Source: a bacterium
GTDB taxonomy: Bacteria; Cyanobacteriota; Vampirovibrionia; Obscuribacterales; Obscuribacteraceae
Direction of reading: 5' to 3'
Length of the DNA: 64,000 nucleotides
NCBI GenBank assembly: GCA_018062085.1
Contig: JAGOSY010000002.1
Span: forward strand, 1 to 64,000
Part shown: positions 43,597 through 51,763 of the stretch, in pieces
Layout of the letters: every line of letters starts with the position of its first letter
Numbering within the stretch: position 1 is the stretch's first letter
Notes under the pieces: generated by a model
Seen by the model: only the letters and a program-made list of their open reading frames with translations
Told to the model about the DNA's origin: nothing
The model's database searches: none
Translations under genes and position numbers: made by a program

Positions 43597-44754
43597 CTAA
43601 AAGATTGGAATAATTTTGTCGATGTCAAAGTCTACACTTTCGCCGTCAACATCAATCTCTGGCAAAGCGGGGAATTTGATACCGTGCGGTTCCACAATAG
43701 TTTTTAGACGAACAACAGCTGTACGCCAATTGGCTTTACGCTGCTCTAGTGAGAGCACACCAAAACCAACTTCGCGGGCCTTTTCTTCCAACAAACGTTG
43801 AGTGGGAATAAAGGTCGCTGGAAGATCCCAGAACTCTGCTGGTGGCTCAAAGAGAATGCCTGAGAGGAAGATAAATCCAGCTCTGAATTGCTTTGTGATT
43901 GTGTCTTTCTCTTCTTCACTGAGCTTGGGCATCATTTCTTTGAGAAGAGCCAAACAGAAGCTCAAGTGGCGACCTTCATCGCGACCAATATTTTTGAAAG
44001 CTTCTTTAAATACAGGAATAGTGGTCGACTCATACATGCTGTGGAACAGTGTTGAGGAGGCCACTTCACCAAAGAGGAAGGAGCTGAAGAGGATGGCCAT
44101 GGGGTAGTGCTCAACTGCTTTTTTATAGCCATTCCAATAGCGGGCACCATTGTGATAGAGCCATTGAATGTTGTTGCGAGCGAGTTTGCCCAGTGTGGTT
44201 TGCGGGTCGTGATTGAGCGGGCCGTTTGGTGTCAGAAGGGTAATGGCGCGGCCACAAACTTCTTCGTGATTCATTTCGTCGCGGGCAACGCTGAAGAAGC
44301 ATTTGCGAATGGCATCTTCTTCGTGGGTTTCGTAAGCATGAATCATTGCTCTAGCGAACACTGCTGGGCCAGAGGCATCAAAGACTGAGAGAAGAGCGAA
44401 CCAATAAGAGATGGCATAGCGCTGGTCGAGGGTCATCGATTCAACGTCAAGGGTTTCCCAAGGAAGTTTGCTTGGTGACCAGCCTGGGTTGCGCGAATCT
44501 TCATAGATTTGCATCAGGCGAGGGGTCTCAACACGCCAGTCGAAAGGGAATAAATTGAGACGGTCGGTGATTATGGGTGCAATTTCGCTGCGAAGAATTA
44601 GTTCTTCTGGGTCGGGCATCTTATCGAGCACATTGGGGGGCAAGATGTGTTTGCCATACTTCTTGTGCACATCTTCAGGAGATGGAATTGTTGGTGGATC
44701 AATAACCCTAGCCTGTGATTGCGCCTTTTTCATAGTTTGCATCCCGTTTTTCAT
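43597..44754 (-). CDS. Ferritin-like diiron protein (oxygenase/desaturase type)
   Basis: 385 residues. A four-helix ferritin-like core is marked by two E-x-x-H motifs, E160-M-N-H163 (ARDEMNHEE) and E260-G-R-H263 (GRDEGRH), with further helix carboxylates E145/E146 and E230 likely completing the di-iron site. Such proteins use O2 to hydroxylate, oxygenate or desaturate a substrate; p-aminobenzoate N-oxygenase and acyl desaturases are distant members. Met5 and Met8 are alternative starts. The TetR partner suggests induction by the substrate, often a fatty or aromatic compound. Confidence 0.78.
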   Translation of the reverse strand: MKNGMQTMKKAQSQARVIDPPTIPSPEDVHKKYGKHILPPNVLDKMPDPEELILRSEIAPIITDRLNLFPFDWRVETPRLMQIYEDSRNPGWSPSKLPWETLDVESMTLDQRYAISYWFALLSVFDASGPAVFARAMIHAYETHEEDAIRKCFFSVARDEMNHEEVCGRAITLLTPNGPLNHDPQTTLGKLARNNIQWLYHNGARYWNGYKKAVEHYPMAILFSSFLFGEVASSTLFHSMYESTTIPVFKEAFKNIGRDEGRHLSFCLALLKEMMPKLSEEEKDTITKQFRAGFIFLSGILFEPPAEFWDLPATFIPTQRLLEEKAREVGFGVLSLEQRKANWRTAVVRLKTIVEPHGIKFPALPEIDVDGESVDFDIDKIIPIF

Positions 44755-44771
44755 CTCAGTTGTTCATTAGC

Positions 44772-44789
44772 TGACCGACCGGACGGTCA
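44772..44789. promoter_or_regulatory. TetR-type palindromic operator
   Basis: TGACCGACC (44772-44780) and GGACGGTCA (44781-44789) form an 18-bp palindrome with a single mismatched pair. It lies 18 bases upstream of the diiron gene start, where a bound repressor would block transcription. The divergent gene at 44926 is 137 bases away and might share the site. The rest of 44790-44925 shows no clear signal. Confidence 0.78.
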
Positions 44790-44925
44790 ATCAATATCTT
44801 ATCACCTAACTTACCAAGATGTAACTATCAATCGACTGGGCTTTCTTCAAATGTTTCACATAAAAGGGTAATCTAAGCGTTTGTGAGCCAAGTGATGAGT
44901 TGATAGTAGCCATGAGCGAGCAGCC

Positions 44926-46065
44926 ATGACCGATTATGTAAGTGAGCGTATTGCCAACCAACTTGGTGTTCCCGACCTAAGCGCACTGTTGGCAGAGAAG
45001 CTCTCAGGCGCTGATCTTCATTCGCTGTTGCTGGCCGTGATTAAGCGCAGGGTGAGCAAGGTTGAGCCATCCAGATTAGTAGAAGATAGTTCGGTTAGTA
45101 AAGCTTGTGATTTAGATGCTCGGTTAATCAACATGGTTGAATGCATTGCCTACGCCCAAGCCGAAGAATTTGATGCCATTGAGTTGTCGCCAGTTGTTCC
45201 ACTGGGCAGCGTCGCACGTTTAGCAGGACTAGACCAAGGTAATGTCCTTAGCACTATCCGAGCGTTTGAATGTGCTTCTGATCCAACTATAGGAATGGCT
45301 TTAGAGTGTGTGCGCCGCCGCAAAAAAAATGCGGACCGGCGAGAAACTACCAAACTGTGTACCAGTCAGCGCGTATTGCGCTTTCCCCAGCCAGATAATC
45401 CAGCTTTCACCTCGCACTTCAAACTCTTTGCCATGGTTAGTGCAGGCCGTGATTCTGGCTCTTTTACTTTTGAATTGGCTGCCTTGCTTGAACAGATCGA
45501 CTTTTATCTTCGAGTTTTATCGGAACTGAGCGCTGGGCAGTTTGCCTTTGACGATATTGTTGTGGAGTTATCTGACACTATTGTTGTCGCTGCTCTTTGC
45601 GCAAAATTTGATATTGATCGAGGGACAATTCGCAAGATGGTGCGCGCACGTGATCATGACAGTTCCGGCAAATTGCTTCAGCAGTATGCTGATCTGTGGC
45701 CTAAGTCTTTAATTGGTGTCGATGGTGATTTCGCACAATTGAACTTGCCCCAGCATTTAACTGAACGTCTGAAGAAGCTTGATGAAGTAGTTTGCCAAGG
45801 CTTGAGGTCTAGGTATAACAACGTGCGTTTTAAGTTCAATCTGCACCGCTTAACTGGTCTTAGTTATTATCAGGGGCCTTGTTTTCATATAAAAATGAAG
45901 AACCAAGCAGGAGATAGTTTTATGCTCGCAGATGGTGGCTTTGTAGATTGGACGCAGCTTCTTCTAGGCGATAACAAAGAACGGCTTATGACTAGCGCCA
46001 TAGGTACCGAGCTAATCTGTCGCTTGTTCCAGAAGCAGATTCAACCGGGTGGTGGCGACAATTAG
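44926..46065 (+). CDS. HisZ/histidyl-tRNA-synthetase-like protein
   Basis: 379 residues. The central part (TSQRVLRFPQPDNPAF, then LFAMVSAGRDSGSFTFELAALL) and the end (LHRLTGLSYYQGPCFHI, ADGGFVDW, AIGTELICRLF) follow the order of class II HisRS/HisZ motifs: motif 2-like Arg, the R-G-x-x-Y-Y-G histidine loop and the GGRYD-like segment. Here the loop is HRLTGLSYYQG and GGRYD is GGFVD, so synthetase activity is doubtful. HisZ is a regulatory subunit of ATP phosphoribosyltransferase. No his genes are nearby, so its role remains open. Confidence 0.55.
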   Translation: MTDYVSERIANQLGVPDLSALLAEKLSGADLHSLLLAVIKRRVSKVEPSRLVEDSSVSKACDLDARLINMVECIAYAQAEEFDAIELSPVVPLGSVARLAGLDQGNVLSTIRAFECASDPTIGMALECVRRRKKNADRRETTKLCTSQRVLRFPQPDNPAFTSHFKLFAMVSAGRDSGSFTFELAALLEQIDFYLRVLSELSAGQFAFDDIVVELSDTIVVAALCAKFDIDRGTIRKMVRARDHDSSGKLLQQYADLWPKSLIGVDGDFAQLNLPQHLTERLKKLDEVVCQGLRSRYNNVRFKFNLHRLTGLSYYQGPCFHIKMKNQAGDSFMLADGGFVDWTQLLLGDNKERLMTSAIGTELICRLFQKQIQPGGGDN

Positions 46066-46882
46066 GAAACAACCAATATCTATACATGGCGGCTTCAAAC
46101 CAGGTGAGAAAGTCATTGAACGGCTTGATATTTCAGTGCGTCTGCCTAGAAGTCGGAATGTGCAGAGGCGAATTTACGTACTGCTGCTTCTGTTTTTCTT
46201 TTGGATTATTTTTGCCGCTGCTCAGTTTCCGGCGCAGGCGTACTTCTTATTACCCATACTGGCTGGTTGGATAATTTTGTGGTTCATTTTCAATGGCAGC
46301 ATTGAGCTACTGTTTCCTCAATATAGTGAGCTTGTAGTTACCAATCAAAGACTATTGCTGCGCGCGGGTCCTCGTTTCGTTGCCTGGGTCTCGAACTATG
46401 ATCGAGAGATTGAAGTATTCGTGATGGAAGAGTTTGCCGCGTTTGCTGTCAGACCGAACATTGATAGTTGTTCTCCTCATGAAGTTTTTGTCAAGTCTGT
46501 GTCTCCTTTTCACCAGGGCAAGCATCTGGCCGCGCTTTTGCGGTCGTTGTCGGAAGGTCAATTACTAGCAGGAAGTGGTCATGCAAATAGTATTACGAGT
46601 GGTGCCAAAATCTCACCTAGTCTCTCGCTTAGTCTTAAACCTCATCTCCCATCTAGTCTCCCACCAGGAATAGCTGTAACACACGCTTTCTTGTCACAGC
46701 AACTGCGCTCATTAATAGCGTCGATTCCTGTTGCTCCTGTAATTCCAGAAATGGCTGTGCTTTCAGCTATTAACTCTTTATCTGCCAGTGCTGATGCATC
46801 ACAGAATACTGATTTGAGGCCGAATACCCATACGGCCAATCAATTGGGAGACACTGGCTATCAATTCGGAGTCGATAAGTAA
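46049..46882 (+). CDS. Membrane protein with PH-like domain
   Basis: 277 residues from GTG 46049, overlapping the previous gene by 17 bases, so translation is coupled. Two adjacent membrane spans (about 43-62 and 64-84) are followed by a beta-rich region, YSELVVTNQRLLLRAGP and YDREIEVFVMEEFAAF, which matches the bacterial PH-like (bPH2/YdbT) layout where 'T-N-x-R-L' follows the spans. The tail is Ser/Ala-rich and probably disordered. Function unknown. Confidence 0.66.
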   Translation: MVATIRKQPISIHGGFKPGEKVIERLDISVRLPRSRNVQRRIYVLLLLFFFWIIFAAAQFPAQAYFLLPILAGWIILWFIFNGSIELLFPQYSELVVTNQRLLLRAGPRFVAWVSNYDREIEVFVMEEFAAFAVRPNIDSCSPHEVFVKSVSPFHQGKHLAALLRSLSEGQLLAGSGHANSITSGAKISPSLSLSLKPHLPSSLPPGIAVTHAFLSQQLRSLIASIPVAPVIPEMAVLSAINSLSASADASQNTDLRPNTHTANQLGDTGYQFGVDK

Positions 46883-46887
46883 CAGCA

Positions 46888-47526
46888 GTGCCAAGTATCG
46901 ATCCTACTTACGGAAAAATCATAATACTAAACGGCGGCTCTAGCGCTGGTAAGACTTCTTTGGCCCAAGCCTTTCAAGACTTGATGTTGCCTCAGACCTA
47001 TTTGCTCCAGGGCATTGATATGTTTTGGTTTTCTTTGCCTCCAAAAGAGCTAGATCTAGATCGGGTTGATCCTGAGTTTTATTCGCACATGTCTGATAAG
47101 CACGATGGTAAAGAAGAATTTCGCATCGTTCCTGGGCCGCTCCTTGACAAGCTTATGCTGGGGCGATACAAGGCTATGTCGGTTTATCTGCGGCAGGGGT
47201 TTAATATTATTGCTGACGAGGTAGTTTGGAAGCGCTCGTGGTTGGAAGAAGCAATCAAAGACCTGCTAGATTTCGATGCCTATTTCATAAATGTTCATTG
47301 TTCCGATACCATCGGTGCTGAGCGGGAAAAGTTAAGAGGAAATCGGCATGCCGGGTGGAACCGATGCTCGGCCAGGTATGCCTCAAAGGATGCCCTCTAC
47401 GACTTATCTTTAGATACTGGAGTTAGTTGTCCAGAAGAGTGCGCTGCTCAACTTCGCCAAGCTCTAGAGCAAGGACTCGAACCGACGGCATTCAGCTTGA
47501 TGCAAGAAAAGTTTCTAGTAACGTAA
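46888..47526 (+). CDS. Chloramphenicol-phosphotransferase-like P-loop kinase
   Basis: 212 residues from GTG 46888, five bases after the previous stop. A Walker A motif GGSSAGKTS lies at residues 16-24. The following GIDMFWFSLPP and NIIADEVVWK elements match the CPT family of small-molecule kinases. CPT of Streptomyces phosphorylates chloramphenicol, but most family members act on unknown metabolites. It is the third gene of the 44926-47526 cluster, likely an operon. Confidence 0.8.
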   Translation: MPSIDPTYGKIIILNGGSSAGKTSLAQAFQDLMLPQTYLLQGIDMFWFSLPPKELDLDRVDPEFYSHMSDKHDGKEEFRIVPGPLLDKLMLGRYKAMSVYLRQGFNIIADEVVWKRSWLEEAIKDLLDFDAYFINVHCSDTIGAEREKLRGNRHAGWNRCSARYASKDALYDLSLDTGVSCPEECAAQLRQALEQGLEPTAFSLMQEKFLVT

Positions 47527-47602
47527 GTTGGTGAGTAGTTAGCTTTTTTATTGGGTTTAAAGCTACTAGAGAAAACTTTTATTAACTGATAAATTAGGTG
47601 CA

Positions 47603-49297
47603 ATGCAAGGAAAAAAGTTGAATCAATTGGAGACGCTAACGCGCTCCCCTAGATCAGATGATCTGCAAAAGCTTTTGAAGGCTGCTCAGGTCACTAATTT
47701 AGCGCAGCAATCAATTGTTCTACCCGGCTGCACTAAGTTCGTTATCAAAGTGCAGATTCGTAGGTCTGGCAGTGGCGGATTTGGACGCACTAGGGCGGCC
47801 AATGAAGCTCCGGTTTGGTCTTTGATTGACGGGATGAGCACTGTTTGGGAGTACAGCACCAGCGATCTTGAGTTGATTTGTAATTTAATTGAAGAAGCAG
47901 TCTACAGCACTGGTAGCAAGAGTTCGGCGGCTTCTGAACAGGGTGGTTCTTTCATTCGTGAGCAGGCAGGGTTTGGAAATTCGAGTCCACGAGGAAATTC
48001 AGGCCAGGGTTTAAATTCTGGTCAAGGTTTCAACTCAATTCAGGGTGGTAATTTTGCTCAGCAATTAGCCAACGCTGCTCTTTCCAATCAGCCTTTAGTC
48101 GGTCCAATTGCTAATACGCCGATGGGAGTGAGAACTGAAGCTCAGACAGCGGCATTGATGGCGCAACAATCTACGACCATGAACGGCGGCATGCAGCTGT
48201 CTGGCAATCTAAGTGAGTTGGGAGTCTTTGAGCTGATCCAAACAATTAGTGTTGCGAAAATGACAGGGCGCCTTGATATAACCAGTGGTTTGCAGTCTGT
48301 TGAAATCTATTTTGAAGATGGCGCCCCTCGTCGAGCCTCGTTTCGCAGTGATTCAATGACAGCTGCAGTTAAAGAGCTCACTGGCGAAGAAGTAATAATT
48401 GAGGGTATGACCTGGAAGAATGGTTTCTTCCAATTCAATTCGGCTATGAAGTCTAGTGAACGCTCGCCTATGCGTAGGCTCGATACACTGCTTATGGAAG
48501 GGGCTGCCTTAAGAGACTATCTTGACAGCATTGAAAACTTGGGGCTAACTGAAGATTCTGTACCAGTAAGGCTTACCAATCCATCTGAATCTGAGTTTGA
48601 AACGGCATTAGAGAGCCTCGTGCCGGTTGATATGGAGATGCAAAAATCGTTGTATATGGCCTTTGATGGCAAGAGCACATTGTCTGATGTGGTCAGCGAT
48701 AGTGGCTTGGGTAAGATTCTCTGGCTCCCGATAGTATTCAATCTCTCTAAATCTGGACTGATAGGCCTAAAAGTAGTTTCGAAGGTTAGCAATCAGCCAG
48801 GCGAACTTTCTCAGTCGCCTGTGGTCAAAGAAGCGGTGAAAGAAGCCTGTCAGCAGCTGTTTCGCACTGATACGGGGCTGATGAGCTACCATTTGTTCTT
48901 GCACTTCTTAGAAGTGGAATATCAAAGGGCATTGAAGCTGCGCTTGCCATTCAGTTTGATTTTAATTTCAGTACATAAGATAGATGGCTTTGAGAAAGAG
49001 CAGCTGTCAACAGAAGATCTTAAGTTGGTCTCTGCCATAGTGCGTTCTCTGATAGAGCCTTTTGATTATGTCGGGCACTATCAAACACTTGACATTGGTA
49101 TTCTTCTGCCTCACCGCCCGGCTGCTTCAGCGCGAGAATTTGCCGGCAAGATAGTTGCTGAATGTAATACTCAGTTGGCTAAGATTGGCAGTACTGTGCG
49201 CTTCGTTTGGTCTGTAGGAACTGGCTGTGTGCCTGAAGATGGCATTAAGCTCGATGCCATTGTTGCCAAAGCCGAAAATGAAAAAATTGCTGGTTGA
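47603..49297 (+). CDS. DUF4388 protein with degenerate GGDEF-like C-terminus
   Basis: 564 residues. An N-terminal domain (1-100), a Gln/Gly/Asn/Ser linker (105-190), then a DUF4388 domain from about 198 (LSGNLSELGVFELIQTI, TGRLDIT, YFEDGAPRRA), known from PatA-type signalling proteins. A further helical region leads to residues 425-560 (FSLILISVHKIDGF, YQTLDIGILLPH), which has the strand order of a GGDEF domain but lacks the GGDEF catalytic motif, so it should not make cyclic-di-GMP. Probable signalling or surface-motility protein. Confidence 0.7.
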   Translation: MQGKKLNQLETLTRSPRSDDLQKLLKAAQVTNLAQQSIVLPGCTKFVIKVQIRRSGSGGFGRTRAANEAPVWSLIDGMSTVWEYSTSDLELICNLIEEAVYSTGSKSSAASEQGGSFIREQAGFGNSSPRGNSGQGLNSGQGFNSIQGGNFAQQLANAALSNQPLVGPIANTPMGVRTEAQTAALMAQQSTTMNGGMQLSGNLSELGVFELIQTISVAKMTGRLDITSGLQSVEIYFEDGAPRRASFRSDSMTAAVKELTGEEVIIEGMTWKNGFFQFNSAMKSSERSPMRRLDTLLMEGAALRDYLDSIENLGLTEDSVPVRLTNPSESEFETALESLVPVDMEMQKSLYMAFDGKSTLSDVVSDSGLGKILWLPIVFNLSKSGLIGLKVVSKVSNQPGELSQSPVVKEAVKEACQQLFRTDTGLMSYHLFLHFLEVEYQRALKLRLPFSLILISVHKIDGFEKEQLSTEDLKLVSAIVRSLIEPFDYVGHYQTLDIGILLPHRPAASAREFAGKIVAECNTQLAKIGSTVRFVWSVGTGCVPEDGIKLDAIVAKAENEKIAG

Positions 49298-49301
49298 ATT
49301 T

Positions 49302-51452
49302 TTAGCGACGACGACGCAAGAAGTTGAGAATTGGACGGCGTGAATGACAGCTATTATTCTGATTGGATGGCTGACAGAACGACTGACAATTGCTTTGTCT
49401 GGCAGCATTGCAAGCTCTTACTTCACCTGAACATGAATTAGAAACAGATCTTTCTATTTTGGGGCCGGTAGTGGTTTTCGGTAGCTCTCTTTGAATGTGG
49501 TCTGGTGCATCGCTTGCTGACAGCGTTTCTCTAGAATGAATAGTGACAACTGGAGCGGGAGCGTCTGCTGCTTTTTCTACTGGAGCAATCACTCCGATTT
49601 TTTCTATTGATTTTAGTTGTTGATTGATTTGGTTCGCCGATAGGAGAGTGCTAGCCTCCGCTTCTTGAGCTAGTTTAGCCGTGTCTGCTTTTAGGTTGAA
49701 CAAGTGCAAATCAACAATGTCATCTTTAGCCAGGGAAGGATCTGCTTTGAAGGCGTTGCGTAAAATGTCTTCAGCAAGGGTCTTCATTGCTGCTTGTTTT
49801 TCCAGATTCTTCTCTTCGGTTGCTCGATAGAGAAGGTCGGCTCCCATTTCGGTGCGCAGGAGGCCTGGTGCTCTTTCTAGATATTCTAAGTCACTAAGCT
49901 GCTTATTGAGCCCGTCCAGTTTGCTCGTGTCTGCGGGTTTATCGCTTGGCGAACTTTCGTAGGCCGCGGTTTTAGCTGCAATGTTCTCTTTTTCGATTTC
50001 AGCTTGTATTTTTAGTTTCTGCTTGCTCAAGTATTCAGGATTGACTTTATCGGCTACAGCAATTGCTTGCAGATATTTTTCTTGCCGTTCTTTAAGACTT
50101 TCAGCTGTGGATTCTTTGCCATACAGGTCTGGCTTGGTTGCTTTTATGAAATCTACTGCCTCAGCTGGATTTTTTGGTCTGAATACTGAGATTGGCTTGA
50201 CTGCTTCATCTAACTTAGATTGTCCTTCTGGTTTTGCTGGCTCAAATTTAAAATCGCCAGCATTTTTTGCCGTTCCGGCTGCAGCAAATTTTGATTGGTC
50301 AGCTAAGCTAGCTTCGATATTGGCTCCCCAATGAGTGCTAGTTACTCTTTCTGGAATTGGTTTACCGTTGGCATCGGCCTTCAGGGTTTGTACGCTTGTG
50401 AAAGTATGGTCGATCGGCTGGCCGCTGCAGTCTTTGAGGTTTTGATCGACCCAAGCTTTCCATTCCTTTGCTTGTTTGTCTTCTGGGTTTTTGCTTAGTC
50501 GTTCGTCCAACTTATCTTTGTTAACCACGACAAATGTCAGTTCTGGATGCTGTGCTTGTAGCTGTGGCAACTTTTCTAGAAGTTCTTTCGAGCCTGGTGT
50601 GTTTTCACCGACGATGACTAGCGCTACGCCGTCTTTTTCTTTTGCAGCTGCGTTGTAGGCTGTTGAGATGTTGTCGACTGTGTAGGCTCCGCTATTCTTG
50701 ATTGTCTGTTCAAAGGCCGTCAGTGGTTTCTCTTCTACTTTTGGAACTTCAGTTTTCTTTTCCTCTGTTTTAGGCTCTTCAGCTTTCTCTGCTTCAGGCT
50801 TAGGCTGTGTTGTATCTTTGGCTTGTTCGGTTTTTTGTTCTGCTTTTGGCTCTACTTTGGGATCTACCTTTTGTTCTAGTGCTGGCTCTACTTTGAGTTC
50901 AGGTAGTGGTGTTGGCTTGTTGGCATCTACCAATGGCTTTTCGTTGGTATTGGCATCAGCCTTGTTACCATTTTTCAGCCATTCTAGGAGAGTTTTGTAT
51001 TCTGCATCTGTAAGTTGACTCTTGCGGCTTCTGTTAGGATTTAGAGCATCCTCGAATGTGTCGCGTCTATTGCTACTTTGGGAATTGAACCGCTCTAGGC
51101 CACTGAAGTCGCTGTTGAGCCTGAAGCCATTCTGATTCGAATTGCCGTCGTGGCATCTTATTGTGCTGTTTCTATTTAGAAATAGATTGCGCTCTCTAGC
51201 AAAGTCGTGAGCTGGATGAGCAGTTGCTCCGCTGCTAGGAATTTCATTTCGCTGTGATTCGTAAAGTGAAACTTCTGGAAGTGCATTAGCTTTTGGGCTA
51301 GTGCTTTCGCTTGCGGCGCTGCCAGATTTATTGAAGGTTTTAAATTGCTGTGGTAAGTCGTCTGCGATTTGCACATAAAGAGGATTTGTCGCGGCGTCGC
51401 CAGTGCCGGCTTTTACATTGTCTGTTCTTACATCGCCTGGAGGTTGAGCCAT
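49302..51452 (-). CDS. Large low-complexity protein with thioredoxin-like segment
   Basis: 716 residues, no signal peptide. The N-terminal 170 residues are polar and disordered; residues 190-260 are Lys/Glu/Pro-rich repeats (EPKVEQK, PKPEAEKAEEPK). Around 270-370 a possible thioredoxin-like fold appears (GVALVIVGENTPGSKELL, ELTFVVVNKDKLDERL). The middle is helical. The C-terminus has a Cys/Asn/Ser-rich segment (CSGEVRACNAARQSNCQSF) ending in a run of Arg (FLRRRR). It is divergent from the polyglycine protein gene. Function unknown. Confidence 0.55.
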   Translation of the reverse strand: MAQPPGDVRTDNVKAGTGDAATNPLYVQIADDLPQQFKTFNKSGSAASESTSPKANALPEVSLYESQRNEIPSSGATAHPAHDFARERNLFLNRNSTIRCHDGNSNQNGFRLNSDFSGLERFNSQSSNRRDTFEDALNPNRSRKSQLTDAEYKTLLEWLKNGNKADANTNEKPLVDANKPTPLPELKVEPALEQKVDPKVEPKAEQKTEQAKDTTQPKPEAEKAEEPKTEEKKTEVPKVEEKPLTAFEQTIKNSGAYTVDNISTAYNAAAKEKDGVALVIVGENTPGSKELLEKLPQLQAQHPELTFVVVNKDKLDERLSKNPEDKQAKEWKAWVDQNLKDCSGQPIDHTFTSVQTLKADANGKPIPERVTSTHWGANIEASLADQSKFAAAGTAKNAGDFKFEPAKPEGQSKLDEAVKPISVFRPKNPAEAVDFIKATKPDLYGKESTAESLKERQEKYLQAIAVADKVNPEYLSKQKLKIQAEIEKENIAAKTAAYESSPSDKPADTSKLDGLNKQLSDLEYLERAPGLLRTEMGADLLYRATEEKNLEKQAAMKTLAEDILRNAFKADPSLAKDDIVDLHLFNLKADTAKLAQEAEASTLLSANQINQQLKSIEKIGVIAPVEKAADAPAPVVTIHSRETLSASDAPDHIQRELPKTTTGPKIERSVSNSCSGEVRACNAARQSNCQSFCQPSNQNNSCHSRRPILNFLRRRR

Positions 51453-51763
51453 TTCTTTAGTTCCATTGCAGTATGTGTGTAGCAGGGGTTATTGCTACCT
51501 TAACCGGCAATAGTTGCAAGATTGTTGCAAAGGGGATGAATTTTCAGGCGTACCTTACTTATGGCATTCGCTTGCCGGTGTCGGCACTTAATTTTGCATT
51601 TAAAAGAGACTAGCAGTGGGGAAACTACGAAGCCGTGCGCTTTTGAGCAACAAGTATGCAACATTTGGCCCCTAATCTGAAAACGTGCACTCTTGCAGGA
51701 TATTGAGCCGCTAACTGACAAGACTTACCAACGTGTTTTATCTCAACCGGAGCTGACAAGACA
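51453..51763. other. Divergent intergenic region, no gene seen
   Basis: This 311-base stretch separates the divergent 49302 and 51764 genes and must hold both promoters, but I find no convincing -35/-10 pair. Two TTGCAA elements (51514-51519, 51525-51530; TTGCAA is itself a palindrome) and a repeated CTGACAAGAC (about 51715 and 51753) just before the polyglycine gene are the only ordered elements. No reading frame of note is present. Confidence 0.5.

Noticed and set aside
47540..47572. Hairpin-like GTTAGCT...AGCTACT after the CPT-like gene
   Set aside because: The stem needs a bulge and the T-run lies in the loop, so it does not meet terminator form.
49981..51018. Ser/Phe-rich plus-strand frames opposite the 716-residue gene
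   Set aside because: They are antisense shadows of Lys/Glu/Ala-rich coding sequence.
51514..51530. Pair of TTGCAA elements as a possible regulator site
   Set aside because: Six-base palindromes spaced by five bases are short, and no matching regulator or second copy supports a call.
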